47,211 bases of DNA. Origin: Muribaculaceae bacterium. Lineage in GTDB: Bacteria; Bacteroidota; Bacteroidia; Bacteroidales; Muribaculaceae. The translations under genes and the position numbers were made by a program. The stretch's first letter is position 1. Each line of letters starts with the position of its first letter. The notes under the pieces are model-generated. The model did not search any database, had not been told where the DNA came from, and saw only the letters and a program-made list of their open reading frames with translations. The stretch lies in assembly GCA_023664185.1 (NCBI GenBank), contig JAMPGA010000001.1:455935-503145 (forward strand), read 5' to 3'. Shown piece after piece: positions 24,272 through 32,918 of this stretch.

Positions 24272-24790
24272 CCATCGGAATCCCTTGTGAAGAGGGGCGA
24301 TGTCCGGTGCAGCTGATCGGCACGCTTCTGTGAAGGAGGGGTGCCGAATCCGTTTTCTTTCAAGATGCCTATCAGAGGGTGGACTGGAAGGGGACAATGC
24401 GAACATCATCATCATCCAAGAAAGACATAGGGTAGAGACCTCCCCCCCGTTCCAAGCAGCAGAAAAAAGCAGCAACCGCAGCAAACCTCACGACACGACG
24501 ACTTTGATATCTTTCCACAACCGTTAAGAAACAGATAGTTTACGGAGGGTCTTTCCAAAACTCACTGACAGCGGCATCTTCTTACCGTGCCGCCCCGCGC
24601 ACACCTTTCGGCCTTATCATACAGGCGCAGCGGAGTTCTCCACCTTTACATTTGTCCGACAATCACGACGCTTCCACCACCACAGAGACGGCGGAGGGTG
24701 ATTGATGCACACGCATGCATACACATTATATTAAAGTAGAGAAAAATTATAAAATTCATATTTACAACAACTTTCTAAAACAACTCTTGC
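24272..24790 (+). promoter_or_regulatory. Long untranslated leader of the susC operon
   Basis: About 510 nt without a convincing gene lie between the promoter and susC. Two related hairpin-like units, each with a TGTGAAG core followed by AGGGG, lie at 24281-24307 and 24324-24352. The second sits in a stem of CGGCAC (24318-24323) with GTGCCG (24341-24346). Another stem pairs 24571-24576 with 24588-24593. A C-rich tract (24434-24447) is the exact complement of a G-rich tract before the susF-like gene. The last 80 nt before susC are AT-rich. One open frame (24300-24527) shows no codon logic and I do not count it. Confidence 0.5.
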
Positions 24791-27700
24791 ATGAAGGACA
24801 TTTGTTTTCAAATGAGCAGGAAAGTCTGGCTGGCAGCTCTGCTGACGCTATGCTTCTCTTTCCCGACTTTAGCGCAAAAAATCACGGTGTCGGGCACAGT
24901 GCTCGACCCTGAGGGGGAACCCCTCATTGGCGCAAGCGTCTTGGTCAAGGGCGAACCAATGGGTACCGCCACCGATATCGACGGCCAGTACACACTGCAG
25001 GCTCCCTCCGACGCCACTCTGGTTTTCTCCTATGTGGGGTATGAGACCCAGGAGATTGCTGTGAATGGCCAGACCACCATCAACGTCAACATGGTTGAAA
25101 ATTCGCTCATGCTCGGCGAGGTTGTGGCCATCGGTTACGGTACAGTCAAGAAGAGCGATGCCACTGGTGCGGTTGCCACCGTGAAACCCAACGAAATTGA
25201 GGCAGGCCTTGCCACCTCCGCACAGGACCTCCTGGTGGGTGCAAGCCCCGGCGTGGTCGTTACTACTGACGGTTCGCCCCAAGGCGGTGCTTCGATCGTG
25301 ATCCGCGGCGGTGCCTCCATCTCGGCTACAAACGACCCCCTCATTGTGATCGACGGTGTCCCCATGAGCACAAAGAGTGTGTATGGCGCATCCAACCCCC
25401 TCGCGCTCGTATCGCCTGAAAACGTCGAGTCGATGACCATCCTCAAGGATGCCTCAGCCACAGCTATCTACGGTAGCCGCGCTTCGAACGGTGTCATCAT
25501 CATCACCACCAAGAAGGGTCAGAGCGGACGTCCGCAGGTCACCTTCACCGCAAATGCATATATCAATACCCCCCGCAAGCTCCTCGATGTTATGGACGGC
25601 GACCAGTTCCGCAAGTTCATCATCGACCGCTATGGCGAGGACTCAGCCCAGGCCGGTCAGCTCGGCATCTACAACACCGACTGGCAGCGTGAAGCCACAC
25701 GCACCACATTCTCATCCGACTACTCGCTGAGTGTAGGTGGCACCGCTGGTGTGCTTCCCTACCGTGTGGGCATCACATATACCAACAACAACGGTGTGCT
25801 CAAGAAAACTGCCATGGACCGCGTCACCGGTTCTATCAGCCTCACACCCAAGTTCTTCAACAACACCCTCTCGGTCAACACCAATATCAAGGGCTCATAC
25901 GTGACCAACGACTATGCCGACAACACTCTCGGCACCTGCGCCACCATGAACCCCACTATCCCCGTGCGCGACTATGAGAACGGCTCACCCCTGTTCAGCT
26001 ACTGGACATCCTACAACGCAGCCGGCGAGGTGCTCGGTTCCGACACGTCATCTGGTAGGGATCTCAATACCTCTACTGCTCCCGTAAACCCCATCGCCCA
26101 GCAGCTGGCTCAGACCTCGAAAGGCAAATCATACCAGTCGATCGGCAATCTCCAGCTCAACTATAAGCTCCCCTTCCTCCCCGAGCTGAGTGCCGATCTC
26201 AACCTGGCCTACGACTATCAGCACGGTACATGGCAGGGCGGCTACGATCCTCTCACACCTCGCGCATGGTCCAATAGCTGGCAATATTTAGGCACTAACG
26301 ATCAGGGTGAGCCCGAGGTGAAGAATGTAACGAATGGCGGTACAATGTTCACCAAGCAGAGCCAGACCCGTGTAAACCTCCTGCTCGACTTCGTGCTCAA
26401 CTACAACAAATATTTCGACGCCATCAAGACTCAGGTCGACGTGACCGGCGGTTATTCATGGCAGAAGTTTAAAAACAAAGGCCGCTCATACTCCTTTGTA
26501 AACAACTACGGTTACTTGCCGGGAACAACCGAACCCGACCCGCAATATGCTCAGTATCTGAACACACAGGCCAATCCTACCGACCGCTTCCGCACACCCC
26601 ACCAGCTGGTGTCGTTCTTCGGACGTGTAAACTTCGTGTTCCTCGACAAGTATCTTCTCACCGGCACCGTGCGCCGCGACGGCACATCGCGCTTCTCCAA
26701 GGACAACCGCTGGGGCACATTCCCCGCTGTGGCTGTGGGCTGGAAGATTCTTGAAGAAGACTTCATGGAAGGCGCTCGCGGATACATGAACGAACTCAAA
26801 ATCCGTGGTGGCTACGGTGTCACCGGTCAGCAGGACCTCAACGACGACTACTTCCCCTATCTCCCCGTCTACTCGCAGTGGACAGGCTCAAGCTCCATCT
26901 ACCCGGCTCTTCTGCCCGGCGGTCAGCCCATCTATCCCGTGTCGCCCGAGGGCTACAACGCAGCCATCAAGTGGGAGGAGACTCACACCTGGAACGGTGG
27001 TATCGACTTCGGCTTCATGAACAACCGCATCGCCGGTAGCTTTGAGGTCTACAAGCGCGAGACCAAAGACCTTCTGTTCAACACCACCTATCCCGCAGGT
27101 TCGAACATCACCAACAAGGGCAACATGAACATCGGTAACCTCGAGAACATCGGTATCGAGTTCAACATCATCACTCGTCCCATCGTCACCTCCAACCTCA
27201 CCTGGACATCATCGTTCAACATCGGCTGGAACAAAAACAAGATCACCAAGCTGGCCGAGGGCGCTGATACCAACTTTGGCGGCGTAGGCACCGACCTTAC
27301 AGCCCAGAAGCATGCCATGGGCCATGCAGCAAGCTCGTTCTACGTGTATGAGCAGGTCTATGGTGCCGACGGCAAGCCCATCGACGGCTGCTTCGTGGAC
27401 CGCAACGGCGACGGACAGATCAACGAGGCCGACAAGTATTTCTATCACAGCCCCACACCCAAGGTGACACTCACCTGGAACAACTCCGTGAACTGGAAGA
27501 ACTGGGACTTCGGCATCGTGCTCCGCTCCAACATGGGCAACTGGCTCTACAACGCCAACATGAGCGGCACCACCGACATGGCCTCAAACAACGCCCTTCC
27601 CCTCAGCAACATGATGAGAGGCGTATATCTCTTCGAGGATCAGGATACCAACACCAAACTTTCTGACTACTGGGTACAGAACGCATCGTTCCTGCGCTGC

Positions 27701-27895
27701 GACAACATCACCGTGGGCTACACCTGGCGCAACCTGCTCAAGGACAGCCTCCGCCTCCGTCTCTATGGCGCCGTGCAGAACCCCTTCGTAATCACCAAGT
27801 ATAAAGGCATCGACCCCGAGGTTTCGGGCGGTATCGACGGCGGTGTTTATCCCCGTCCCGTCACCTTCTCGGTGGGCTTAGTGGCCTCGTTCTGA
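24791..27895 (+). CDS. susC: SusC-type TonB-dependent outer-membrane glycan transporter
   Basis: This is the barrel of a SusCD glycan importer, energised by TonB. The 1,034-residue protein has a signal peptide (probably from the second Met, base 24812: MSRKVWLAALLTLCFSFP). A carboxypeptidase-regulatory-like domain follows (KITVSGTVLDPEGEPLIGAS to about residue 105), then the plug (VVAIGYGTVKKSDATGAV and GVIIITTKKG) and a 22-strand barrel ending in an aromatic VASF. Length matches starch SusC. It opens the susCDEF-like operon. The substrate is inferred from the SusE/SusF-type partners, not from this protein. Confidence 0.95.
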   Translation: MKDICFQMSRKVWLAALLTLCFSFPTLAQKITVSGTVLDPEGEPLIGASVLVKGEPMGTATDIDGQYTLQAPSDATLVFSYVGYETQEIAVNGQTTINVNMVENSLMLGEVVAIGYGTVKKSDATGAVATVKPNEIEAGLATSAQDLLVGASPGVVVTTDGSPQGGASIVIRGGASISATNDPLIVIDGVPMSTKSVYGASNPLALVSPENVESMTILKDASATAIYGSRASNGVIIITTKKGQSGRPQVTFTANAYINTPRKLLDVMDGDQFRKFIIDRYGEDSAQAGQLGIYNTDWQREATRTTFSSDYSLSVGGTAGVLPYRVGITYTNNNGVLKKTAMDRVTGSISLTPKFFNNTLSVNTNIKGSYVTNDYADNTLGTCATMNPTIPVRDYENGSPLFSYWTSYNAAGEVLGSDTSSGRDLNTSTAPVNPIAQQLAQTSKGKSYQSIGNLQLNYKLPFLPELSADLNLAYDYQHGTWQGGYDPLTPRAWSNSWQYLGTNDQGEPEVKNVTNGGTMFTKQSQTRVNLLLDFVLNYNKYFDAIKTQVDVTGGYSWQKFKNKGRSYSFVNNYGYLPGTTEPDPQYAQYLNTQANPTDRFRTPHQLVSFFGRVNFVFLDKYLLTGTVRRDGTSRFSKDNRWGTFPAVAVGWKILEEDFMEGARGYMNELKIRGGYGVTGQQDLNDDYFPYLPVYSQWTGSSSIYPALLPGGQPIYPVSPEGYNAAIKWEETHTWNGGIDFGFMNNRIAGSFEVYKRETKDLLFNTTYPAGSNITNKGNMNIGNLENIGIEFNIITRPIVTSNLTWTSSFNIGWNKNKITKLAEGADTNFGGVGTDLTAQKHAMGHAASSFYVYEQVYGADGKPIDGCFVDRNGDGQINEADKYFYHSPTPKVTLTWNNSVNWKNWDFGIVLRSNMGNWLYNANMSGTTDMASNNALPLSNMMRGVYLFEDQDTNTKLSDYWVQNASFLRCDNITVGYTWRNLLKDSLRLRLYGAVQNPFVITKYKGIDPEVSGGIDGGVYPRPVTFSVGLVASF

Positions 27896-27938
27896 CAACA
27901 TACACGATAATCAATTCGAATCAACAAGAATACACGAT

Positions 27939-29516
27939 ATGAATTTCCGCAAATATATCATACCGGTCGGTGTGGCTCTGAGCCTTTGCGCTACATCGTG
28001 TGTCGACGATCTGAACGTCGATCCCGAGAACCCCACCACCAAGACCGAACTCACCTCCAAGGAAGACTATCTCGGTCTCGTGGCCCGTGCTTACGGCGGC
28101 CTCGTCTTCGGAGGCGGTGTGCAGGTCAACGACGAAGGCCGTGCCATCTACACCCGTCTTGTCTGGAACCTTCAGGAGCTCAACTCCGATGAAGTGGTCA
28201 TGGGCGACAACTGGAAGGACGCAGGTATACCCGAGGTCAAGAAGGCTATTGCCGGCCCTGACTGCCGCATGCTCTATGAGGCATACTCACGTTTCAACTA
28301 TCAGATAGCTCTGTGCAACGCCGTGCTCAAGGTCATCGACCATGCTACGGAATATGGCGTCACCGACGAGGAGATAGCACAGTTCAAGAGTGAGATGCGC
28401 ACACTGCGTGCCCTCTCTTACTATCACATCATCGACATCTTCGGCAAGGGTCCCTGGATCACCGAAAACCACGTCATCGGCGATATACCCCCCACCTACA
28501 CCCGCGAGCAGCTCTTCGAGGCTGTGACCGCCGACCTCTCCGATGCCATCAACGGTCTGCTCCCCGCACGCCAGCAGATCTACGGACGCATCTCCAAAGA
28601 GGCAGGTCAGATGCTCCTGGCCAAGCTCTACCTCAATGCCGAGGTGTATACCGGCAAGGGCATGTGGCAGGAAGCAGCCAATCTGTGCCAGCAGATACAG
28701 CAGTCCATACCCTGGGATGCTTCGCTTGACTACCGTTATCTCTTCTGCGCCACCAACGACAAGTATGTGGGCAATGGCGAGATCATCTGGGCTGTGCCTC
28801 AGGATGCCAACACCATGCAGACCTACGGTGGCACCACCTATCTCTCTGTAGGTGCCTATAATGCCAAGGTCGACTGTCTGCCTTACGGCTGCGCCGGCGA
28901 CCAGTGGGCAGGTCCCCGTGTCAACCCCACACTGTCGCGCACACTCACCTCGAGCGACAAGCGTCGTCTCTTCTACACCGGCAAGCTCCACGAGGATATC
29001 CTCCCCGCCGACATGCAGGACTGGACCGAGGACGGTGGCGGATACATGTGTGTGAAGTACGTCTACACCCCCGAGAACGACTACACCAACGCCAGCGGCA
29101 AATATACCGCCGTCAGCGCCTACAACAACGCCGACTATCCTCTGTTCCGTCTGGCCGACGTCTATCTGATGCTGGCCGAGTGTGAGAAACACGGTGCTTC
29201 GGGCTGCAACGGTGTGGATCGCTTCAACGACGTGCGCCTCCGCGCAGGTGGTGCTCCCGTGGGCAGCTACTCTCTCGACGATGTGCTCAAAGAGCGCATG
29301 TGCGAGCTCTACTGGGAAGGCCATCGCCGCTCAGACCTCATCCGCTTCGGCAAGTATACCGGATCGAACTACATGTGGTCGTGGAAGGGTGGCTCCTATG
29401 CAGGCGCCGCTATCGCCGACTACCGCTCGGTCTATGCCATCCCCGTGGCCTTCGAGGAGACTCTCGGACAGAACCCCGGTTATCCCACCGGCCTCTCCTT
29501 CACAGTCGAGGAATAA
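27939..29516 (+). CDS. susD: SusD/RagB-type glycan-binding lipoprotein
   Basis: SusD caps the SusC barrel at the cell surface and captures glycan. The 525-residue protein has a lipoprotein signal ending at Cys21 (CATSC), followed by the typical VDDLNVDPENP. SusD-family helices include LRALSYYHIIDIFG, and the C-terminal block ERMCELYWEGHRRSDLIRFG is the family signature. It lies 43 nt after susC. Confidence 0.95.
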   Translation: MNFRKYIIPVGVALSLCATSCVDDLNVDPENPTTKTELTSKEDYLGLVARAYGGLVFGGGVQVNDEGRAIYTRLVWNLQELNSDEVVMGDNWKDAGIPEVKKAIAGPDCRMLYEAYSRFNYQIALCNAVLKVIDHATEYGVTDEEIAQFKSEMRTLRALSYYHIIDIFGKGPWITENHVIGDIPPTYTREQLFEAVTADLSDAINGLLPARQQIYGRISKEAGQMLLAKLYLNAEVYTGKGMWQEAANLCQQIQQSIPWDASLDYRYLFCATNDKYVGNGEIIWAVPQDANTMQTYGGTTYLSVGAYNAKVDCLPYGCAGDQWAGPRVNPTLSRTLTSSDKRRLFYTGKLHEDILPADMQDWTEDGGGYMCVKYVYTPENDYTNASGKYTAVSAYNNADYPLFRLADVYLMLAECEKHGASGCNGVDRFNDVRLRAGGAPVGSYSLDDVLKERMCELYWEGHRRSDLIRFGKYTGSNYMWSWKGGSYAGAAIADYRSVYAIPVAFEETLGQNPGYPTGLSFTVEE

Positions 29517-29551
29517 TTCATTAGTCGAAACACAGAAAAACTATTCAGAAG

Positions 29552-30691
29552 ATGAACAAACTTCATATATTCGGCATGATGGCGCTCGCCGTGGCCGGCC
29601 TGACCTCCTGCGAGCCCGACGACTCGCCTAAGATTCAGGAGCCCACCGAGTTTGTGCTGAACACTCCGCCGTTCTCCAATGAGCTCTATCAGCTCACCAG
29701 CGGCAACACCGTAGAATTTACATGCTCTCAACCCAACTATGGCCTGACACTGGCTCCGGCCTACTCGCTCGAAGTGTCGATCCACAAGGACTTCGGCGCA
29801 TCGCTCGAGCCCATCGACCCCGACGATGAGGAAGCCGCTCCCTACAGTGTCGTCATCGTCCCCGACAACCCCTACAGCGCCAAGATCGAGGTGAAGGACC
29901 AGGCTCTCTCGGATGCCATCCTCGCCATGCGCGGCATCACCTCTGAGGATCAGTACACTGCCTCTACGCAGCCCCTCTATGTACGTGCCATTGCATCGAT
30001 CAACAACCAGGCTATTACCACAATCAAATCGAATATCGTCACTCTGGCTCAGGTGAAGGACTATATGTCGCTCGAGGCCTCTTACCCCGTGCTCTATGTG
30101 CCCGGCAACGCCAACGGCTGGAGCCAGACCAACTCAATGCAGCTACTGGGCTATGAGCAGGATGCCGAGACCAAGAAGTGGATCAAGTTCCGCGGCCTTA
30201 CATTCCTGAATGGCGACTTCAAGTTCTCTGAGAAGGAAGGCTGGACAGACGGCTTTGACTACGGCAGCACTGCCGAGGCCGGCAAGCTCGACAACAGCCC
30301 CAGCGCAGGCAACCTGCCTCTGCCCGACGGCGAAGGCCTCTACTGGGTGGAAGTTGACATCAAGAATCTCACCTACTCAGCCACCAAGGTAGAGAACTTC
30401 GGTCTGGCCGGCGACTTCAACGGCTGGAATGCCGAGGATCCCGTTCAGTTCACCGAGCACACTGCCGACTGCAAGAAGTGGACATTCACAGGCGAACTCG
30501 CCGACGGCGGCTACAAGTTCATTGTCAACGGCCCGCTCAACAAGGCCGAGAAGAACAATGCTTGGCTCGTCAACTATGGCGGTCCTGCCGAGGAAGTGAC
30601 CTTCGACGGTGCCAACCTCCCCTCTACAGCAGGCACACACACCGTGACACTCGACCTTTCGGCCATACCCTACACTGTGACCTACGAGTAA
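29552..30691 (+). CDS. susE: SusE-like outer-membrane glycan-binding lipoprotein
   Basis: The 379-residue protein has a lipoprotein signal ending at Cys20 (LTSC) and a SusE-type N-terminal beta domain (about 30-145). Two repeats follow, built like starch-binding CBM modules: VPGNANGWS starts one near 178 and LAGDFNGWN the other near 284. The paired NGW motifs place a ligand-binding Trp in each. Length is close to that of B. thetaiotaomicron SusE (387, from memory). Such proteins bind alpha-glucan at the surface without cutting it. It follows susD by 35 nt. Confidence 0.85.
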   Translation: MNKLHIFGMMALAVAGLTSCEPDDSPKIQEPTEFVLNTPPFSNELYQLTSGNTVEFTCSQPNYGLTLAPAYSLEVSIHKDFGASLEPIDPDDEEAAPYSVVIVPDNPYSAKIEVKDQALSDAILAMRGITSEDQYTASTQPLYVRAIASINNQAITTIKSNIVTLAQVKDYMSLEASYPVLYVPGNANGWSQTNSMQLLGYEQDAETKKWIKFRGLTFLNGDFKFSEKEGWTDGFDYGSTAEAGKLDNSPSAGNLPLPDGEGLYWVEVDIKNLTYSATKVENFGLAGDFNGWNAEDPVQFTEHTADCKKWTFTGELADGGYKFIVNGPLNKAEKNNAWLVNYGGPAEEVTFDGANLPSTAGTHTVTLDLSAIPYTVTYE

Positions 30692-30710
30692 ACCCATAAA
30701 CCCTGGAGTG

Positions 30711-30728
30711 GGGGGAGGTCTCTCCCCC
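30711..30728 (+). other. Small GC hairpin between the susE-like and susF-like genes
   Basis: GGGGGAG (30711-30717) pairs with CTCCCCC (30722-30728) around a GTCT loop, 34 nt before the susF-like ATG. No T run follows, so it is not a terminator. It may stabilise or modulate the intercistronic mRNA. Its G-rich arm is also complementary to the susC leader at 24434-24447. Confidence 0.45.
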
Positions 30729-30762
30729 TTCCCCCACCCGCAACAAACAGACAGTAAACAAA

Positions 30763-32205
30763 ATGAAATATCTGAAATTGATAGGAATTGCGGCGCTCTC
30801 ACTGGGCTTCTGGGCCTGTGACGACATCGAGGACTCCAACTCCCTGCCGCAGACCAATCCGCAACTTCCGGGTGTTGACGCCAACAATGTCAAGGTTGTG
30901 TCGGGCACAGGTATGAGCGGTGTGATAAATCTGCAGACCGTCAACGATGCCGACGGCTCGGTAAACGTGGCAAAGGTGGAGACCCCCACCGACTGGCCAG
31001 AAGGCTTCGAGCCCAGCATCCCCTTCATGGAATATTCTGCCACAGAGGACTTTGCCAAACCCGTGCAGGTGAAGGCCACCATGGGTGCCGAAGGTGAGGC
31101 TCTTGTCAACCCCGACGACTGGGATGCTGCCTTCAAGGAGCTCTATGGCAAGCGCCCGGCAGAGAAGAAGGGCTATGTGCGCTTCCCCGTCTATGCCGTC
31201 AACGGCTCGCAGTCTGTCCGCATGGGCGGCGAGAAGGTGTGGTATAACACCATTCCTGTCGACGTGATTCCTCTCGATACCTACGGACACGTCATCGAGG
31301 AAAACTACTATGTAGTGGGCTCTTTCTGCAACTGGGACGTGACCCAGGGCATCAAGATGAGCCACTCGGAATATGACCCCTACGACGACCCCAACTTCAG
31401 TGTCACTCTCGATGTCACCGGCGCTGGCTATGAGTTTGTCATCGTTCCAGAGTCAACCGTAGCTTCAGGCAACGTCCAGACCATGGCCTGGGGCGGTGAA
31501 TATCCCGGCGCTGCTGTCGACCTCAAGGGCAACAACCTGCTCATCGCCACCCAGGGTACCGAGGTGAACTATATGCTCATCGACGAAGCCAACCCCTACC
31601 AGCTCAAGCTCGACATGGGCACACTGGTGTTCACCACAAGCGTGGCCTACAAGCAGCTCTACACCCCCGGCGATTCCAACGGCTGGAACCAGGCTGCCTC
31701 GCAGACCCTCACCACCACCGACTATAAGAACTATAGCGGCTTTGTGCATCTCAAAGGCGGCTTCAAGATCACCACTGCTCCCAATTGGGACGGTGTGAAC
31801 TTCGGAGACGGCGGCGAGGGCAAGCTCAGCATGGATGGCAGTGCCGGAAACATCAACGCACCCAAGGACGCCCTTTACTGGGTCACTGTAAATCTTGAGA
31901 CTCTCTCATACTCGCTCACCGAAATCACAACCCTCGGAGTGATCGGTGATGCCACACCTACAGAGTGGGGCGGCCAGACCAATTTCGAGCCTTCGGCCGA
32001 CTTCCTCACCTGGACAGCCACTGTCAATATGAAGAACGGTGAATACAAGTTCAGAATGAACGACAACTGGGACATCAACCTTGGCGGCGACCTGAACGAC
32101 CTCACAGTAGGCGGAGCCAACATCCCCAGCCCCGGCGAAGGTGAATACGTCATCACCCTCAACCTCGCAGCCCGACCCTACTTCTGCACCGTAGTTAAGA
32201 AATAA
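30763..32205 (+). CDS. susF: SusF-like outer-membrane glycan-binding lipoprotein
   Basis: The 480-residue protein has a lipoprotein signal ending at Cys19 (GFWAC) and an N-terminal region (about 20-175) of Ig-like character. Three SusE/F-type binding repeats follow (about 182-291, 298-388 and 390-478), marked by VVGSFCNWD, TPGDSNGWN and VIGDATPTEWGG. Three modules and this length fit SusF of the starch system, which holds glucan at the cell surface. It is the last gene of the operon and is followed by a strong terminator. Confidence 0.85.
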   Translation: MKYLKLIGIAALSLGFWACDDIEDSNSLPQTNPQLPGVDANNVKVVSGTGMSGVINLQTVNDADGSVNVAKVETPTDWPEGFEPSIPFMEYSATEDFAKPVQVKATMGAEGEALVNPDDWDAAFKELYGKRPAEKKGYVRFPVYAVNGSQSVRMGGEKVWYNTIPVDVIPLDTYGHVIEENYYVVGSFCNWDVTQGIKMSHSEYDPYDDPNFSVTLDVTGAGYEFVIVPESTVASGNVQTMAWGGEYPGAAVDLKGNNLLIATQGTEVNYMLIDEANPYQLKLDMGTLVFTTSVAYKQLYTPGDSNGWNQAASQTLTTTDYKNYSGFVHLKGGFKITTAPNWDGVNFGDGGEGKLSMDGSAGNINAPKDALYWVTVNLETLSYSLTEITTLGVIGDATPTEWGGQTNFEPSADFLTWTATVNMKNGEYKFRMNDNWDINLGGDLNDLTVGGANIPSPGEGEYVITLNLAARPYFCTVVKK

Positions 32206-32224
32206 TCATCACCCTCTGATAGCT

Positions 32225-32272
32225 CCGCCCGGCTCACCCCTGCACCTCGCAGCAGAGCCGGGCGGTTTTTTT
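32225..32272 (+). terminator. Intrinsic terminator of the sus-like operon
   Basis: A perfect 11-bp stem (32225-32235 with 32255-32265) is followed by seven T residues, 19 nt after the susF-like stop. It marks the end of the operon and shows that no further genes belong to it. Confidence 0.95.
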
Positions 32273-32305
32273 ATTATCATAATGAGTATTCTCAATTTTA
32301 TTTTG

Positions 32306-32313
32306 TATGTTTG
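32306..32313 (+). promoter_or_regulatory. -7 element for the small membrane-protein gene
   Basis: TATGTTTG matches TAnnTTTG. It lies between two candidate ATG codons (32282 and 32330). If it is used, transcription starts near 32318-32320, so translation must start at the second ATG. No clean TTTG is found at the -33 spacing. Confidence 0.5.
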
Positions 32314-32329
32314 TGAAAAAATAAGATCT

Positions 32330-32779
32330 ATGTCTTGTGACAATCTTCTATACCGCAGTCCTCTAACATATGGCCTCATAGCTGCAGGCATATTCTTAAT
32401 TGTGATAGTGGGCATTTTATCGACGTCAACGGATCTTACCGAGCTGATATCCCAATGGCAGTTTAAGGTGTTCCTGTGTCTGTGGATTGCAATGATCGGA
32501 GTGGCTGTATACGGCCTGCGTCATCAGTATCTCTTAACGATAGAAATGGCCAGAAAACAATATCCCGGAACAAGCAGAGCAAAGAGCTACAGGCTGGGTC
32601 AACTGTTCTACCGCCAAAAATATTTCAAAGGTTTTGCTCTAACACTTGCTCTTTTCCCTTTGGCATGGATCGTATTTAACTTTTCTCTCCCCACTTCGGC
32701 TATGGGGGTAGCAATCTGCATTGCTTGTATCGCTGCTGCTATAATCCTATATCTGTCCATACCCTATAGGCATAGATGA
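32330..32779 (+). CDS. Small membrane protein of unknown function
   Basis: From the ATG at 32330 this is 149 residues; an in-frame ATG at 32282 would add 16. I prefer the later start because a -7 promoter element lies between them and the sequence before it is A-rich. Four hydrophobic spans are visible (about residues 13-32, 46-64, 98-118 and 121-142) with a basic loop, KQYPGTSRAKSYRLGQ, between spans two and three. Codons are more AT-rich than in neighbouring genes. It is flanked by terminators on both sides, so it is a single-gene unit. I recognise no family. Confidence 0.75.
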   Translation: MSCDNLLYRSPLTYGLIAAGIFLIVIVGILSTSTDLTELISQWQFKVFLCLWIAMIGVAVYGLRHQYLLTIEMARKQYPGTSRAKSYRLGQLFYRQKYFKGFALTLALFPLAWIVFNFSLPTSAMGVAICIACIAAAIILYLSIPYRHR

Positions 32780-32825
32780 AATGCTCACTATGCGGTAAAA
32801 ATCAATAATATTCAGTAATTTCCAC

Positions 32826-32877
32826 ACATGCGTTGTAATTTCAGAAGAAAAAACAACGCATGTTGTTTCTTTTTTTT
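32826..32877 (+). terminator. Intrinsic terminator after the small membrane-protein gene
   Basis: A perfect 11-bp stem (ACATGCGTTGT 32826-32836 with 32853-32863) is followed by a T-rich tract with eight uninterrupted T residues (32870-32877). It directly abuts the -7 element of the malic enzyme gene. Confidence 0.9.
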
Positions 32878-32878
32878 G

Positions 32879-32886
32879 TAATTTTG
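32879..32886 (+). promoter_or_regulatory. -7 promoter element of the malic enzyme gene
   Basis: TAATTTTG is an exact TAnnTTTG match, 32 nt upstream of the ATG at 32919. The -33 position falls inside the upstream terminator stem and does not read TTTG. Confidence 0.65.
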
Positions 32887-32918
32887 CATACCATGAAAAT
32901 ACTCTAAACGTCAAAACA

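Noticed and set aside
24300..24527. 75-codon plus-strand frame inside the susC leader
   Set aside because: Composition is not protein-like, it has no start context, and the region is better read as structured leader RNA.
24647..24654. Second TACATTTG in the susC leader as an alternative promoter
   Set aside because: No TTTG lies at the -33 distance (the bases there read AGGC). Kept as a possibility only, since 5'-end data could reverse this.
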